A DNA stretch of 64,000 nt, from NCBI GenBank assembly GCA_021292105.1, contig CM037862.1, positions 3,542,501-3,606,500 on the forward strand, given 5' to 3'. The notes beneath the pieces are model-generated. The model worked only from the letters and a program-made list of their open reading frames with translations. It made no database searches and had not been told where the DNA came from. The stretch's first letter is position 1; each line of letters begins with the position of its first letter. The DNA is from Anadara kagoshimensis. Its lineage: Eukaryota; Mollusca; Bivalvia; Arcoida; Arcidae. Position numbers and translations under genes: made by a program. This document shows, one piece after another, positions 27,701 through 42,700 of the stretch.

Positions 27701-30700
27701 AAAAATACTGTGTCTAATCTTTTTAGTTTTGACTTTTGAATAAATAAAACTCAAATTCCAGTTACAATAAGACAGTAAAACTTCAGCTCAAGCTGCACTA
27801 GACTTCTTATTTAGATTTTAGCTTACAGTATCCTAAAGTATTCAATTTCAATAAGCTAACAAAGAAAAACGATTGATTCCTGACTGATTAAAAAAATTCT
27901 ACTCACAAATTTGCTGGTAAAATCCAAGTAATTGTCTCCTAATAGCACATTGTAAAATAACCTTTTTTCCGACTTGATTAAATAATGACTACCGGTATCT
28001 ATCTAGACTTGATAATGATGACCGGCTAATGTATATCATTATTTATAATCTCTTATACAAAGTTTATACTATAGGACTTTCACTTGCGTGATTCATAAAA
28101 TGTTAAAACAAAAATATGCACAATTCAATGTTTATTTGTGCATGGTTTACTAGATTTAAAGCCGGAAATTGTTATTTATAAATTTTCGCATAAAAGAGTA
28201 AAATTATTCATTGTTACTTTCAAATTGGCAGTATAACAGTGAAGTAATTGTGTATGAATCACTGGAATAATTTACTCCAGTCAGCAGCGAGAGTGTTATT
28301 AAAATTCCTGCACACACACAATATCACATGCAATCATTACAGATTATTTAAAACACTTGCTGGTGTCGGAGGATTCTGGTATTCCGTAAGTCTGCTGAAA
28401 TAATCAATACACTCATTAAATGATTACCATACCCAAGTCATCTAAGAGCTAACAGCTTCATTAAGAAACCCCCAACACACTTCCTTTCTATCTCTATAAA
28501 TATGATTTTTTTCTCCCAGGGTAACGGTCCATGGTCCACCGCCCTGATTAGGTTAATTAACCTTAAGTAAGATATAAAACTGCCTACTTACCAGTATGAG
28601 ATGGAGGGATGTTGTCTAAGTGCACTAGTTGGGATGACTGGTAACTTCTTCAAATCTGACCTGGTGGTTTCGTCACTGTAAAAAAAATAAAAGAAAACTC
28701 AATGACAACATCTCACAAAAACCGATACATCAATCAACAAACACACATTGATACTGTGTTGTTTGTTAGTGAGTCTAAACTAAAGTCTGTTTCAGATTAC
28801 TTTCTTTTTAAAAACTACCGGTAAAAATATTGATTGACAGTTATAATCTTTTTCATCAAAGAGAGTATTAAATATACTGAAAGCTTTTATCAATCACTGT
28901 GTTAAAGTTTTTAAAAACAAATTTTACATCAATTACCTAATTATTTCAGTATAATTTACCAGTTTGTTTAGCACTAGCAAATTACAAACTACAGACCTAA
29001 ATTACCTACAATTTGGACCTAAAATCAGCAAATTTTAATATAACAAGGATCATTATACTTATGTACGGATTAAGATTAGTAGGGACCCAGTAGCCCATGG
29101 CTCATAAAAATAAGTCAGGGTTTCTAAATTTTATACATATTAGCTATACAATCAGAAGTGAGCTGGGCCCACAACTCAAAACAGTTAAGCTTCATCCTTC
29201 ATGATCCTTGTTTATGATAAATTGATGTCTTGAAAAAATGGCAAGACATCCTTTTGTACCCCAACCCATTACATGTATATTCTATGTAAAATTTTTGAAA
29301 AATAATTTTTCACAGAAACTTTCAAAATGGCTTGAATCTGTAATTTTTAGACTATTTTTCAGTCAAAATTAAAATTTTAGTGGAGGGTACAAATGGAAGT
29401 ATTTCCAAAAAATATGAAGAGTTTAGGACAGAAAATTCACCGTCCCCAAAATTGTTGTTGCTAAATAAAACATTATATGATGGAAAATACATGAATCCCT
29501 TCTCTTGATTCTGTATGTTAGTTGGATTATTACTGTTGATTACACATGACTGTCAGTTACAATGACATTATTATTACTTACTGGCATCTCAAAATGATGT
29601 CCTTAAAATATCATGAACTGTTCAGGACAAAAAATTTTACATCCCCAAAAACTATTGTTGCTAAATAAAACTCTTCTCTAAGTTATACAGATTATTACAG
29701 TAGATTACACATGACTGTCAGTTACAATGATACTGGTACTTACTCTACATAATCTCCATGTGTTGTCTGTAAAACGTAGGCAGCTAACTCAAATACTGTC
29801 TCACTGTCGGATTCTATCTGACCCTAGAATTTAGACACAACAATCCTATACAAGTCTGTCACAACTATTCAAAATATTTAACCATTGTTGTGTGAAATGG
29901 AAAATCAATTTTAACTTCAACCAAAAGAAGCAGATTCTTATACAATCCTTATAGATAGCTTCACATCCTAAAACAATCCATATACTAGTAGATGGTTCAC
30001 TTGTAAGCAGATTGGATAACAGATTCTAATAAAGTCAATATACTTTTCTGAATGTATCTAAGAATTTAAATCCACATCCACATAACTCAAATGAGGTTCT
30101 ATGAAATATATACAACGAGTCATTTAACTATTTGTTACATGAAATGGAAATTAAGTTAAATTTCAATCCATATAAACCATTCCTATGTCTGTAGATTCTA
30201 ATACAGTTTCTAATAAAGTCAATTCCTTTTACTGAATGTATCTAAGGATTTAAACAGATGTAAAAAAAAATCCACAAAAATTCAAATGAGATTTTTATGA
30301 AATACAGAATAACCTGCTATGAAGACCATCTCAATATATAGTCCATGAGTTTAATGTGATTAAAGAGTTATATCTTATCAACATAACAATCTATAAACTT
30401 CAGAATATGACAATTATAACAGTTACAAATAAAGTTGTAAATCATATGCATCCCTTCATCATTATGCAGATTCCATGTCTGTACAATAAACTGTTCTCTG
30501 ATTGACTGACGGATGGCAGTTTTTTTCACACACAATATATCAGTAATTTATAACCTCCTTAAGAGTTTTACAAAACACTTACAGCACAGCTTTACAATTA
30601 CCACTTCATCAAGGAGATATATCAGTTTTCAAAATTGGAGTTATAAGTTATTTGAAGAATAATCGGGAGAACTGCATGGGAAATGTTATTCGAATCACAC

Positions 30701-33700
30701 AGAGTATTGATACTGTGGTTATATAATGATGACAATAGTCATAATCACCATGGCTGATATCCAATGACTGTCTGCTACATGGAGACATAGAGTGTGAGAA
30801 ATATTGTCAGGATTATAACCTGTATGTCAGATCAATATACTAGATTCCATGACAGCAACATGTGACAAATCTTCACATTCTTGACACCTATCCATATAAT
30901 GTGGTTAAAGTTCAGTATGTAACCAAGTAATTCAGTTAAGTGCCTGAATGCAAGCAAGCCAGAGAGAAAGAGATGGAGAATACAAGCCACTCCACAATAA
31001 TCTGAGGACACTTAATGTCTTCACATTCCTATCATTACTACATAAAAATTCTTCAGGATACCTGAGGATAACAAATTTCTCTTATACAATGTATCTTTAA
31101 TTGTCCTTCTGAATCTTTTTTTTGTCCTTATTTTCATGGTTATTAGAGAGATCAAGAAAGAGAGAGAGAGAGAGAGAACAAATGATAAAAGTTATCTCTA
31201 AATAGAAGCAGAAAACAAGAAAAGAAAATGTTGAACTTGAACAAATAAATGTTGGAGAAAGCAGGAGAAAAATAAGAGTTTAATAGATGATGACATATAA
31301 TTAAACTTGGATGATATTAGATGGTCAAATTAAGTGTTTTCAGATCAACCTGTCAGCTATAAATTACATATTATAGTTAGCGTGTCTCCTCTTCCTAATT
31401 ACAATTACCTTCTGTCTGCTGTACATAAAGTCATCTATCTCACCAATTATCATCATCTATAAATCTTACATAGGAATTTTGACTGTGGGGCAATACATCT
31501 ATCTGACACTTATCTTAGTGCATGATCAGCAGGGAACTTAATTATCATCTGATTATGTAACTAGAGATTTTTTACACTGATGTGTTGTTTTAATTGGCAT
31601 AAATTTAGGTCACAGTGACACAGTTATTAGCTACTTAGGAATGGCCTTAACCAGACTAAGCTTCATAATAGCTGGATGATCAAGTCTGTAGTGCACCACT
31701 GTTTGAATCTTGGTTTGGTCTCTGCATTTTTTGCTATCCTGTCACATTTGGTAAGAAGCTTTCTCACCTTCAGAAGTGGCTTGCAAAGAGTAGAGTTGAT
31801 TCAAGATATTTGATAAATAAAGGGACAATGCAAATACAAAAGGTCTTGAAATGCAGTCAAGTAAGGCTGAACCTGTGGCAATGAGATATTGGTGGATGGA
31901 CTCTTTTAACGGCTTATGATTGCCATACGTGTGCACTAATACAAAGCAGATCATAAATACTTGTACAAAACTCATACACAACAAAAACTTGTGTTCAGAT
32001 TAATCTTTGAAATTCCCAAGATAATGCCTCATCATGAATAGCTGAATAAAGCTGATGTGACATAAAACAACATTCAACAAAATGCCCAACCTCAACTTTT
32101 TGCCAACTAAAGCATCCAAGAGCTTACATCATAACTCTGCATAAGCATAAATGTGTTAATTTTAGCATGTGTGAATGTAGTGTACAGACTTGTTATATCT
32201 AAGTATTGTGCTTACCTTAAAAACGGCTTGTTTAGCATTTAAATAAAACAATTCTACAGTCGATGTATCTTTTAAATTCTTAATGGATTCTACATAAAAC
32301 CTGAAAATAAATGGAAAAGAATTTAATAAAACAGAGATAGACTGAAATAGAAACAATTCAATAAGTCTGAGACAGACTAATAGAGAAAGAATTCAATAAC
32401 TGAGATTGACTAAATTGGAAACAATTCAATAACTAAGACCGACTGAAAGAGATGGAATTTAACAAGTCTAAAGCAGACTAAAAGAGAAACACTTCAATAA
32501 CTGAGAAACTGACTGTATTAATAAAATATGTCAGCTCTTATGTCAATATTTCCGCTATAATGCCTATATTAATACACTAATAATTTAACATTCTTTTATA
32601 AGATTGCATTCAAAAATAGCTGCACTGCCTGAAACTTTGGAGCAAAGGTACAAAATCCACTACTGTTTAAAGTGAAGCTAGCTAACTTTCAAAAACTAAA
32701 AATTCAATTCAAAACTTTATATTTTCTCTTTTAATTTGTTTGTGTTTAGTTTTATTTTTTTCACTTTATGTCAATTCTAGCAAACTTATGAATAAAACAG
32801 TCTTGTTCTATAAAGTCCAACACACACAAACACACACCGATTATTATCAAAAGCTACCGACATTCAATATTTCTTCATGAAATCGAAGTTGTAATTTTTA
32901 TCAATTCTAGGTTTACAACCGGCATGATAAAACCCCAATATAAACATCAAAAGAAAACATAGATAATATTTACACATATATAATCAAAATAAATCCTTAC
33001 CTTACACCGAAGTACAACAGTAAAACGTTAACTTTCCGTGGAAAATCGTGATCTAAAACGCGCTTGTCCAAATTTAACCAGTTATAATGACCACTGAAAA
33101 TATAAAACATTTATTTAAGGATTATATTTTATCTATATGTACATATGATTTAAACCGTCTTTACAAGTTTATATCAAACCTTATCTAGGATAACTCCTAC
33201 TACATATTTATACCACTAGTTTTACGATATTTTCTCTTAATTCTAATTCCATGAAGATAACAATAATACTGTAATGATGTCAAATGGCATGGACTAAAAT
33301 CTTTCTCTCTATCTCTGAACCTTTCCTTTACTACTGTTTCAATCATGCAAGTTCTCTCTCTCTCTCTCTCTCTCTTAGGGCATTCAACCATCCTACCATA
33401 AATCTTGGTAATGCAATTTGTCCACTTATTAACAGTGATGTCTCCTTTGTCAGTGATGGGAGCTAAAAATTGTCCTCAGATCAATCAAGCACCTCTCTTT
33501 CTCTTTCGCTATCTCTTTTTCAGCATCAATTAATTTCCAGATTTTTCTTCTAATCAAGGTCTCTTCAGTCACCTCTCTCTTTCTCTCATATTACTTTAGA
33601 CTTGCACTAATATTACTTATAAATACTTGACAGTGTTTAAAGTTTATAAGGTGAAATACTTAAAATATCCAGATTTTATCAATGACAACTGAAATATAAA

Positions 33701-36700
33701 CTTATATATGCTTGGTATGTGTAAAAATTTTTTATTAAAGTGACTGACACTTTATAAAACTGATCTTAAAACCACCAGTTATGTGTCCACTTGTTGAACT
33801 AATATTAAACTGTGTTTAGTACACTTTTCAGTAGTGTTATAGAATTAATAAAAGGAATGGTCAATGTGTACAGAAATGTCCATATACATGTACTTCCAAA
33901 CCCATGCCTGAAAAGTGTCAGACATATCTGTCTTTAGAGTTCTTTAGGTCATTGTCTTTATATACACTTGGATATGGTTAATTTTTTATCACCCTCATGA
34001 TTTAGGGAAAAGTGTAGTAAATTTATGCACATACATTGTACATACACCAAATGATGACCAACTGATGACCACAGTTAGGTATCAATAACAGTTATGTATT
34101 GTGAAAAGTAAAAACAAGCACCTGTCACTAGAGACATACAGTAACTGATTAATCAGACAAAAAACCATAAACTATCATATGACTAGAATGGCCAGAAAGT
34201 TGAGGGTAATGGTCACAGATAAGACCCAATATAACACATGGCCTGTAAAAAATAGCCAATGGACACAGTGGGAAGTCATAAAACTCATATCTTGTAAAAT
34301 AAAGCATAGTAGGAAACACAGTAAGAGGTAAATAACAAATAAAAACAACAACAACAACAACAATTTTAGTAAGTATATATCACTGACAAGATAATAATAG
34401 ACAATACTGGGTGGAGTTAAAGAAGAAATGATCTCATTTCTGACCCCTTGTCTCTTAGAAGAACATAAAACTTCAAGTCTTAGTGATGTATTGGTCTATT
34501 ACACACTCCCCCACACCTTACGGTACTTCTGTACAGTATTGTCAAATAAGACAAGTTTGTGTGGGATTAAATTACTGCAGTGTTGTGTAACTGTCCTGGA
34601 CCAGCATGGGGGATGGGCACACCAGTACCAGAGGCCAGAGGGAGGGTGGTGGTACTTTTGACCACATGGCCCTAAGCAGTATATGTACCTATGTATGTCT
34701 GTTTAATATCAGATCAGCATAACCATTGTTATAATGCCAGATAAAATATTTTATTTCAAGGTTAATTTAGATATTTAAATATAAGAAATACTTCTTTACT
34801 TGAATCCTTCACATATCTAAGGCATAAAAATATTTTATAAGTGTTTAAATTACTGGGTAAGAAGAGTCCAATAAAATCTACATTTAACATTCAACACACA
34901 TTGTAACCTGTCATACATAGGTCACTTCAGCCAACATCAGCCAACTTATAAAGGCTAACAAATTGTTAAGTCACTTGTAAGATATAATAGTCTAATTCAG
35001 AAAAACTTCAACTTATACCCGCTACATATTTATATTTTGTCTGAAAAGCTTTAAAAGGGATTCAAGCCATTTGAACACTTTTGTGAAAACATAGCACTGT
35101 CGTGCTGTTGTACAGCGATGTTGGGAAAATTGTGTTGTGGCAAGACAGAATATAACCGAAAATTCGGGGGGGGGGGGGGGGGGGGGGGGTCGTACTATGC
35201 ATAGTCCGACGGACTTTTTTTTTTTTTTGGAAAAAGAAACGAATTTTTATGTACCAAACCATGTATTGCTGAATTAAATGGTAGAAAAAATTAATTTCAT
35301 AAATATATGAAAAAGACAATCGGTAATTAAAATTTAAAAAAGTTGTACCCGATCGTTTTGTCATTTCGGATAGAGAGAAAGTAGAGTTTTGCAGATCCTA
35401 CCGTCGCTATGAGGGGGGTACATTCTAGCTATGAGTTGACATTCTAGCGTTTAATGCATACCTGGATCATTTAGTTGTTTTCCCAGTTCCGACATTTTTA
35501 CCTACCGAATAATCTAAAATTTCAATCCCGTTCAATTAAAGGAATCGCAAACTAACTTTCTCAATTTGCTTCTACTTGAATGTGTTTCTTCAACCGCTTC
35601 CGATTGTTGGTGACCTATTTAACGATGTAAACAAAATCGTGATCACGGAAATGCTTTTTTCAAGAAAACATACTACCACGGTTTTTTAGGACAGGTGTCG
35701 ATATTTTGGAATCAGTAAACATTTGTATTATTACACCACATAAATTTTATTTTCTCTGCTTGTGGATGACGTCTGCAGCAGCGCTTATATGAAACCCTGT
35801 TGAGTGTTCGGAACTGGTAAAACGACTGCACACAACACTGTACGAATTATCTCCCTTTCACGAAAGTAAAATCTAATCGATAAACATTTTAAAATATGAC
35901 ACAATTGCCTCAACATTAAAACACGTTATCATAACCTTCAAAATAAATTTTAAATTTCCGCAGATTTCACGAAGAATTAATTAAACAACCTGCCGTTGCT
36001 GTTCATTTCTTAAAAAGTTATGATTTTACATCGTAGGACGCAAACTTCTCGAACTACTTTTTATTGTAAACATGAGATCAGTTCGCCAAATTGCAGAAAT
36101 TATTAGATGCATCCCGTCGCAATATTTTACTAGATTCCGAAATGTATTTCGATAATTTATTCCAAATGTGCATATGTAATCAAATGCATTACCCGTCTCA
36201 GAATACATATCTCACGATAAAACAGATATACTTCTTTCACGCTCATTTACCAGGCGCACTATTTTCAGGTGTACTCATATCTTATAATTTCATAGCAAAG
36301 AAGCTCGATATCTTGGAAGAAAGTGACAACAATGTACACGTTCACTTTGTTCACGCTGTACAAAAATTATCTTACAAAAACTTTAAATGAATGGATGGGA
36401 GATACAAAAAGAAGTTCTTCATATCTCTACTTCATCTTAAGCCTAATTAATAAGCATGTTACTTTCTTTATCATCTCCCACACTTACTAACATAGACAAT
36501 TGCGAATACATTATCTTTGCACCAAACATTAGATATTCTTTCCCCTTGGACATAATTTCAGCATTGAAGAGAAATATCATATACAACTCCTGAGCCATCA
36601 ACATTGCTTTTATCTCTCAACACCAACAAAAATCACTTTGTACATCAATGATAAAATAGATCTGGAAAGTTTTACACTAGAGGACAATAAAGAATTGTAC

Positions 36701-39700
36701 AAAACAACTGGTAGAGTTTTCTGTGGTGTAAAACCACTTGAATGGTATGTGTGTTACATGTAAAGTTTCTATTACCAGAAAGTGCATACCGTACCTGGTA
36801 ATTTATGGAGAGGCATGAAGTGTACTTTGTCAAGCTTGATTAATTGTTCTAAATAACCTCGTAATTAATACGCAATATGTAAATTAAGTTTACTTAGTGC
36901 AGAAAAATACATAATCTACCTATAAAATAACCAGTGTAATTACTAACTGGTTATAGTGGTTACAGGTCTACTCCCACATAGATAACAGACATTTTGAATT
37001 TGTCTTGATATCTATTAGTGCTAAAGGGAACAGGATTTCAGTGTATAACTTAAATCTTTTATAAAACTGAATCATATTATATCGTTTGAAATCGGATCAC
37101 AACATTTGAAGAGTGAAGACGGTACCTCACTTAGACTGGTCTAGTCTTTATCCCTTTAATATCCATACTAAAATGAGACAGTAAGTACTTATTCTCCCAA
37201 GTAGGATAATTTGACCATCTGATGGACCACTTGAAACAGATCCTCTTAACAGTATAATAATTAACAATGCATGGTGTAACTGTATTAGCCTTGAACATTT
37301 TATGTAGACATTCTTGCCAACTTGACCATATAGACTGTATTAGCCTTGAACACTTTATGTAGACATTCTTGCCAACTTGACCATATAGACTGTATTAGCC
37401 TTGAACACTTTATGTAGACATTCTTGCCAACTTGACCATATAGACTGTATTAGCCTTGAACACTTTATGTAGACATTCTTGCCAACTTGACCATATAGAC
37501 TGTATTAGCCTTGAACACTTTATGCAGACATTCTTGCCAACTTGACCATATATACTGTATTAGCCTTGAACATTTTATGTAGACATTCTTGCCACCTTGA
37601 CCATATAGGTTTAAAAAAATTCACAACCATTATCCGGATCATAGAGGCTTCATCCACTGAGCCATAAAGTCAGTCCAATGTTCTTAGACCAGCCTCCCCA
37701 GTATACATGTACATGTTCAACAAGACAGTTGTCTAAAGAGAGGAGTGAAGTTAAAGAGTTTTATGTCCTAGTGAATATCAAGGTGGTCTAGTCCAGGATG
37801 GTGGAGGAAACTAGCGCTAGGATCTGTCTCAAGCGGGGCTTGAACCTTAGTGTATCCATGTGATCCGTAAGGATGTGCTTTAGACCACATGGCCATCGAG
37901 ACTCAGTTCTTTATAGAGTGATATGGACCAAGACTACAAGTGTTCATCACACAGCCTGATTATCTCAGAACATTTTTACAATATTTACTGTTACAGACAA
38001 GCTGTTTCCCGTTTTATTTGTGTATTGTTGATACATGGTACACCTGTATAAAATTACAATATAAACAAAGTGACTTCTTGTATTACAAATATCTCATCAA
38101 CTCTAAATTAGAAACAATACACATGTTCCTGATACACGCAACAAATGTTTGTGTACTGTATCAGAACAGCTTACTCAAACAAGCACATGTATAGAAGTTG
38201 ATGAATTGGGTCTGTCCGTAAGTTGAGCGGCATATATCACAAAACATCTCAATATACCTATGTTGGGACAGCTGTACCAACAATAGGTATCATCCTTCCT
38301 CTAAATTAATTAATTAATTTGTAATTACCTTTAAATCCAAGTATAATCTACTAGAAATTAATCCATCAAATGACACAAGTAATAGAATACAGAAAACTAT
38401 GACACTACACTGGTGTCAGTCCAATCTTCTAGATATATCACCAATGTTGGCAGTAATAATCCTCTGATATCAACACAACACAATACACATCTAAACATGT
38501 GACTGATTTACAGTGTTATAAATCACTTAATTAACATAAAATTAATTAACAAATTCACAGAACATTAGTTCTAATTAGTGATAATTAATCTATATCTTTT
38601 TGACAAATTTCTCTCCGCACTAAGCGTCACTATAACATATTTATCATAGTAACTATGTATAAAATACCTTTTAACAGGAAACGATGGCGTTATGACGAGG
38701 TAAATACTGGTATGCGGTGGAATGTAGAGGTACTAACTTCACCTCTAACAAAACTATCATATACCTATCATTTAATACAACCTTTGACAAATCATCTGTG
38801 TTGGGGAATGCTATATAAAACTGTCCAACCGGTTAATAAGACTGCCTAAAGGCCATACTCTATGTCATGTGATCTCTTTATATATATTAAGTTACTGATA
38901 TAGGTTTTTCTAATGCTTTTATATCTAAACAATTATAAACAGACACTTCACATGTAAATTGAATTAATTCTTTGGCCAGGTTTTGTGAAAAATAAAATAC
39001 GGGGTCAGATAATGGTATGGTGTGACTCACATAATGATTAACAATGAGTAAACTTATAATCAAATCCAACTCTCATTTCTATTGAGGTTCATAATGAAAT
39101 AAAATCAAGTTGTAGCCATTTTAGCTGCTGTGTGATCAATCAAACTTGGAGTGTTGGATGCTGTCTATTAAGTTATGCAAACACATTTAGATTTTTTTAA
39201 CTGTGCATAGAAATGAAAATTAAGAAATATTTTTTCTTCATCAGCAGAATTTTTTTTCTTAATTTGTTGTTATTTAACTGATTTTTTTATATTACAACTT
39301 CCTTGAGCTGCACTCTGCTTAATAAGAATGCCTAATAAGTGGATATCACATGTACATCAAAGGCACTCATGTCTTCAATACCTTTTTAGGGTCCTTGGTG
39401 GCTAGGTGATCTCAAGCTTGTGCTTATAGATCACATCACCTCTCACAGTCTTGGTTCAATTCACATTCAGGCAGATCCTAGTGTGAGAAAGTTTGTCGGT
39501 TCACTTGCGGAAGATTATCAGTTTCCTCCAACCTCCCAGAATTGTTCACCTCAAAATAAAAGAAATAATCTTGAGTGGGTGTAAAACACCATTACTCCAC
39601 TCCATGAAAAAGTGTAGAGATAATGAAAGTGGCAAGTTATAGACTGGTCTATATATACTCACTATGCAACGAGGTGCTTAAGAGTGGTAGCGCTATTTAG

Positions 39701-42700
39701 TACTGGGATTAAGCTTACGGTAACTATTTTGAGTTGGGGGCCCAGCTCACTTCAGAAAGAAGTTGTAACAGTATATTTAATATATAGCTAAAATGTGCAA
39801 ACATTAAGAGGCCCAGACTGATTTTAGTAGTCATTGGCTACTGGGCCCCTGTTAATCTTCATCACAGTAGTACATCACTTGTTAATTTCTTGGACATACA
39901 TCAGTATATTTGGTAAAGTCTTCATTTGGTCATCCCTTCACTTGGGATACTATACCTGAAAGAAGTTATGTTTCTCAGAGGAATATACCCTGGACCTGAC
40001 AGAGTGGGGCTATACCCAGTGATTACCGTTTCTATGGGAGTTATAAAATTTCTCATATCTGTCTTACTGGAAAACACTATAAGGAAGTGTAACTTAAGGC
40101 TGCAAGAGTTATTCCCCTTACACTGATAGACAGCAGTTTCAGCAGGAATTGGTTACACAAGTTATTTCCTCACTCACTCATATATAATTTTTTTTTACTA
40201 ATTCAGCACTTCTATAAGTGCTTGTAAATACATAAATAATGTGTGATATTAAAAGTTTTTACATGCATCTATATATATTTTAAATTGAGCTACTTACTAA
40301 GAGATGTAAAACCTATCAACACTGATTATCATTTATCAAACACATTAGCATAGATAGATCAGCGTTGAGATCATCATCAGAATCAGAAGTGTTTTATATA
40401 GTTTGTAATGTCTGAAAGTTATCACAATTATAACTCTACTATATTGATATATATATACTGTACTCTTATCACTTTTATAACATCATATATTTAAAAGGAA
40501 CAACTTCACCTCACCCTTACTTTTCTAATCTCCCATGCTGAAAGTTTCTATATATACACATATATAAGTCATCCAAGAAAATCTATTAAGAGATACAAGT
40601 TTTTCAAATGGTTTATGTCTTTTCTACAAAAGGTTATATTTTTTTGACCCCCCCCCCCCCCCTTAGTTTCCTTCAAAGAACTTGTAAGTTGTATATGAAT
40701 TTCAAAACCCACCCCAAATTAAATTTTAAGATGTTCCAATTTTTTTTACAAGAGTAGCAGTATGCTATCATAGAACTTGATTCTGCAGATGATCAAAGTT
40801 AGACACAGATAAGCATATTTTGTCAGCTCTAAGACAAGTTTAAAATACCAGTACTTTTTAAATCCAAAAATAACACTGAATTTCTTTAAATAGCAAATTT
40901 TAGCATCGTTGGTTGCACGTCCACACCAATATATTCCAGCCATCTGATTGGCTAACAACACGGCATTGAAAAATCATTATATTTCTTTGTCAAAGTATCA
41001 AATACTAGTTGGTCACTAGGGAAACAGCAATATTTCAATATGTGAGTTTATTGAAGCAAAAATAAAAGTACACTCAGATTCTAATCAACAATGATTTAAA
41101 AAAAACAAGACTTAAATACGGGGTACCTTATATTGTGGAGGATACACCAGTTTTCCATGTTTATATTTCAATAAAATCATTTTGATACGAGAAAAACACT
41201 TAATTTTCTGTGAACTGATTGAGGTATCTTCCTTGTTGTATCAGGACAAGATGGTACAGCCAGATATGACTAATGTACTTCATATAAGTGTTATTTTTAG
41301 ATAAATACACTAAATTTAATTGTGTAGTAGAGTACTTCCTTGTTATAGTTAAATGTTTACTAATTGTTAAATATTTACATTCTCATCAAGTTCACTCTAA
41401 CCCACTTAAACTGCATAAGTCTAATACACTCAAACTTAAAATCTGTTTGGAGTAAACTCATCATGCAGTGCTTAAAATGATGGTATCTGTCAGTGTTCAA
41501 TTTATGATTTTTTAAAATGGGCCATTTTCAAAATCTTTCCTCTAAAATATCGAACAATAATATTTTTGTATTTATGTAATGTTAAATATGACCAAATAAG
41601 GCCTTCACAATGGGGTCATGTTGGTAAAATAAGGAGTAAATGGCCCTGTGGTCCCTTTAAGAATGAACACTGTATCTGTGATGTAAAGTAACTGAGACTA
41701 CATAGGTCCATCACAAAGTTGAAACCAAACATTCTGTACTGGTACCTAAACAATTATCAACTAGATGGACTGCAGCAAAGTGGTATGGAATGATTTGCTC
41801 TAGGCTATATCAGAGAACCTAGCTGGTGTTTGAACCCCTGATCCTCAAATCATCAGCCTTACATATATACGAACCCAACTGGTGTTTTAATGTATTCAAT
41901 ATGGAAACCAAAATAAAATTTGTAACTCCCCTCCCACCAGAAACAAGAGGCCCATGGGCCTTATACGCTCACCTGATAACTAATGGCTAGCTGATAGATT
42001 TAAAGAAAACGTAAATACTAAACCCCAATGACTTTTTTCTTTACATCAAAATGATCATTGTATCAATACCTACAACATTCTAATATACATGCCTATACAA
42101 AACGTTTATAGTTTTCAAGATAACTAACCATTTCAGTATTGTTTTACATCTGTGACCTTGACCTTTAAACCCATGACCTTTTTCTATACATCGAAATGAT
42201 TGTTTTATCGATACCTACAACATTCTAATATACATGCCTATACAAAAAGTTTATAGTTTTCGAGATAATTAACCATTTCGGTATTGTTTCGCATCTGTGA
42301 CCTTGACCTTTGAACCCATGACCTTTTTCTATACATCAAAATGATCATTGTAACAATATCTACAACATTCTAATATAAATGCCTATACAAAAAGTTTATA
42401 GTTTTCGAGATAATTAACCATTTCGGTGTTGTTTCGCATCTGTGACCTTGACCTTTAAACCCATGACCTTTTTCTATACATCAAAATGATTGTTGTATCA
42501 ATACCTACAGCATTCTAATATACATGCCTATACAAAAAGTTTATAGTTTTCGAGATAATTAACCATTTCGGTATTGTTTCGCATCTGTGACCTTGACCTT
42601 TGAACCCATGACCTTTTTCTATACATCAAAATGGTCGTTGTAACAATATCTACAACATTCTAATATAAATGCCTATACAAAAAGTTTATAGTTTTCGAGA

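Larger units (their letters stand above)
22997..28591. other. 5.6-kb intron within F2
   Basis: Contains a degenerate satellite array (25080-25850), a SINE tail ending in a CT microsatellite (24640-24766) and AT-rich sequence. The open frames at 25936-26154 and 26466-26747 (plus) look like chance. Confidence 0.6.

Noticed and set aside
35462..35495. alternative first exon joining directly to 33001-33093
   Set aside because: The phase is wrong: the join would read into a stop within a few codons, so it is listed only as a weak independent candidate.
36091..36390. 99-codon plus-strand frame in the CpG-richer segment
   Set aside because: No recognisable domain, no splice context, antisense to the host gene; possible but unsupported.
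37279..37608. CRISPR-like array
   Set aside because: Units are contiguous with no unique spacers, in an animal intron; it is a minisatellite. The same applies to 42040-43430 and 44690-44884.
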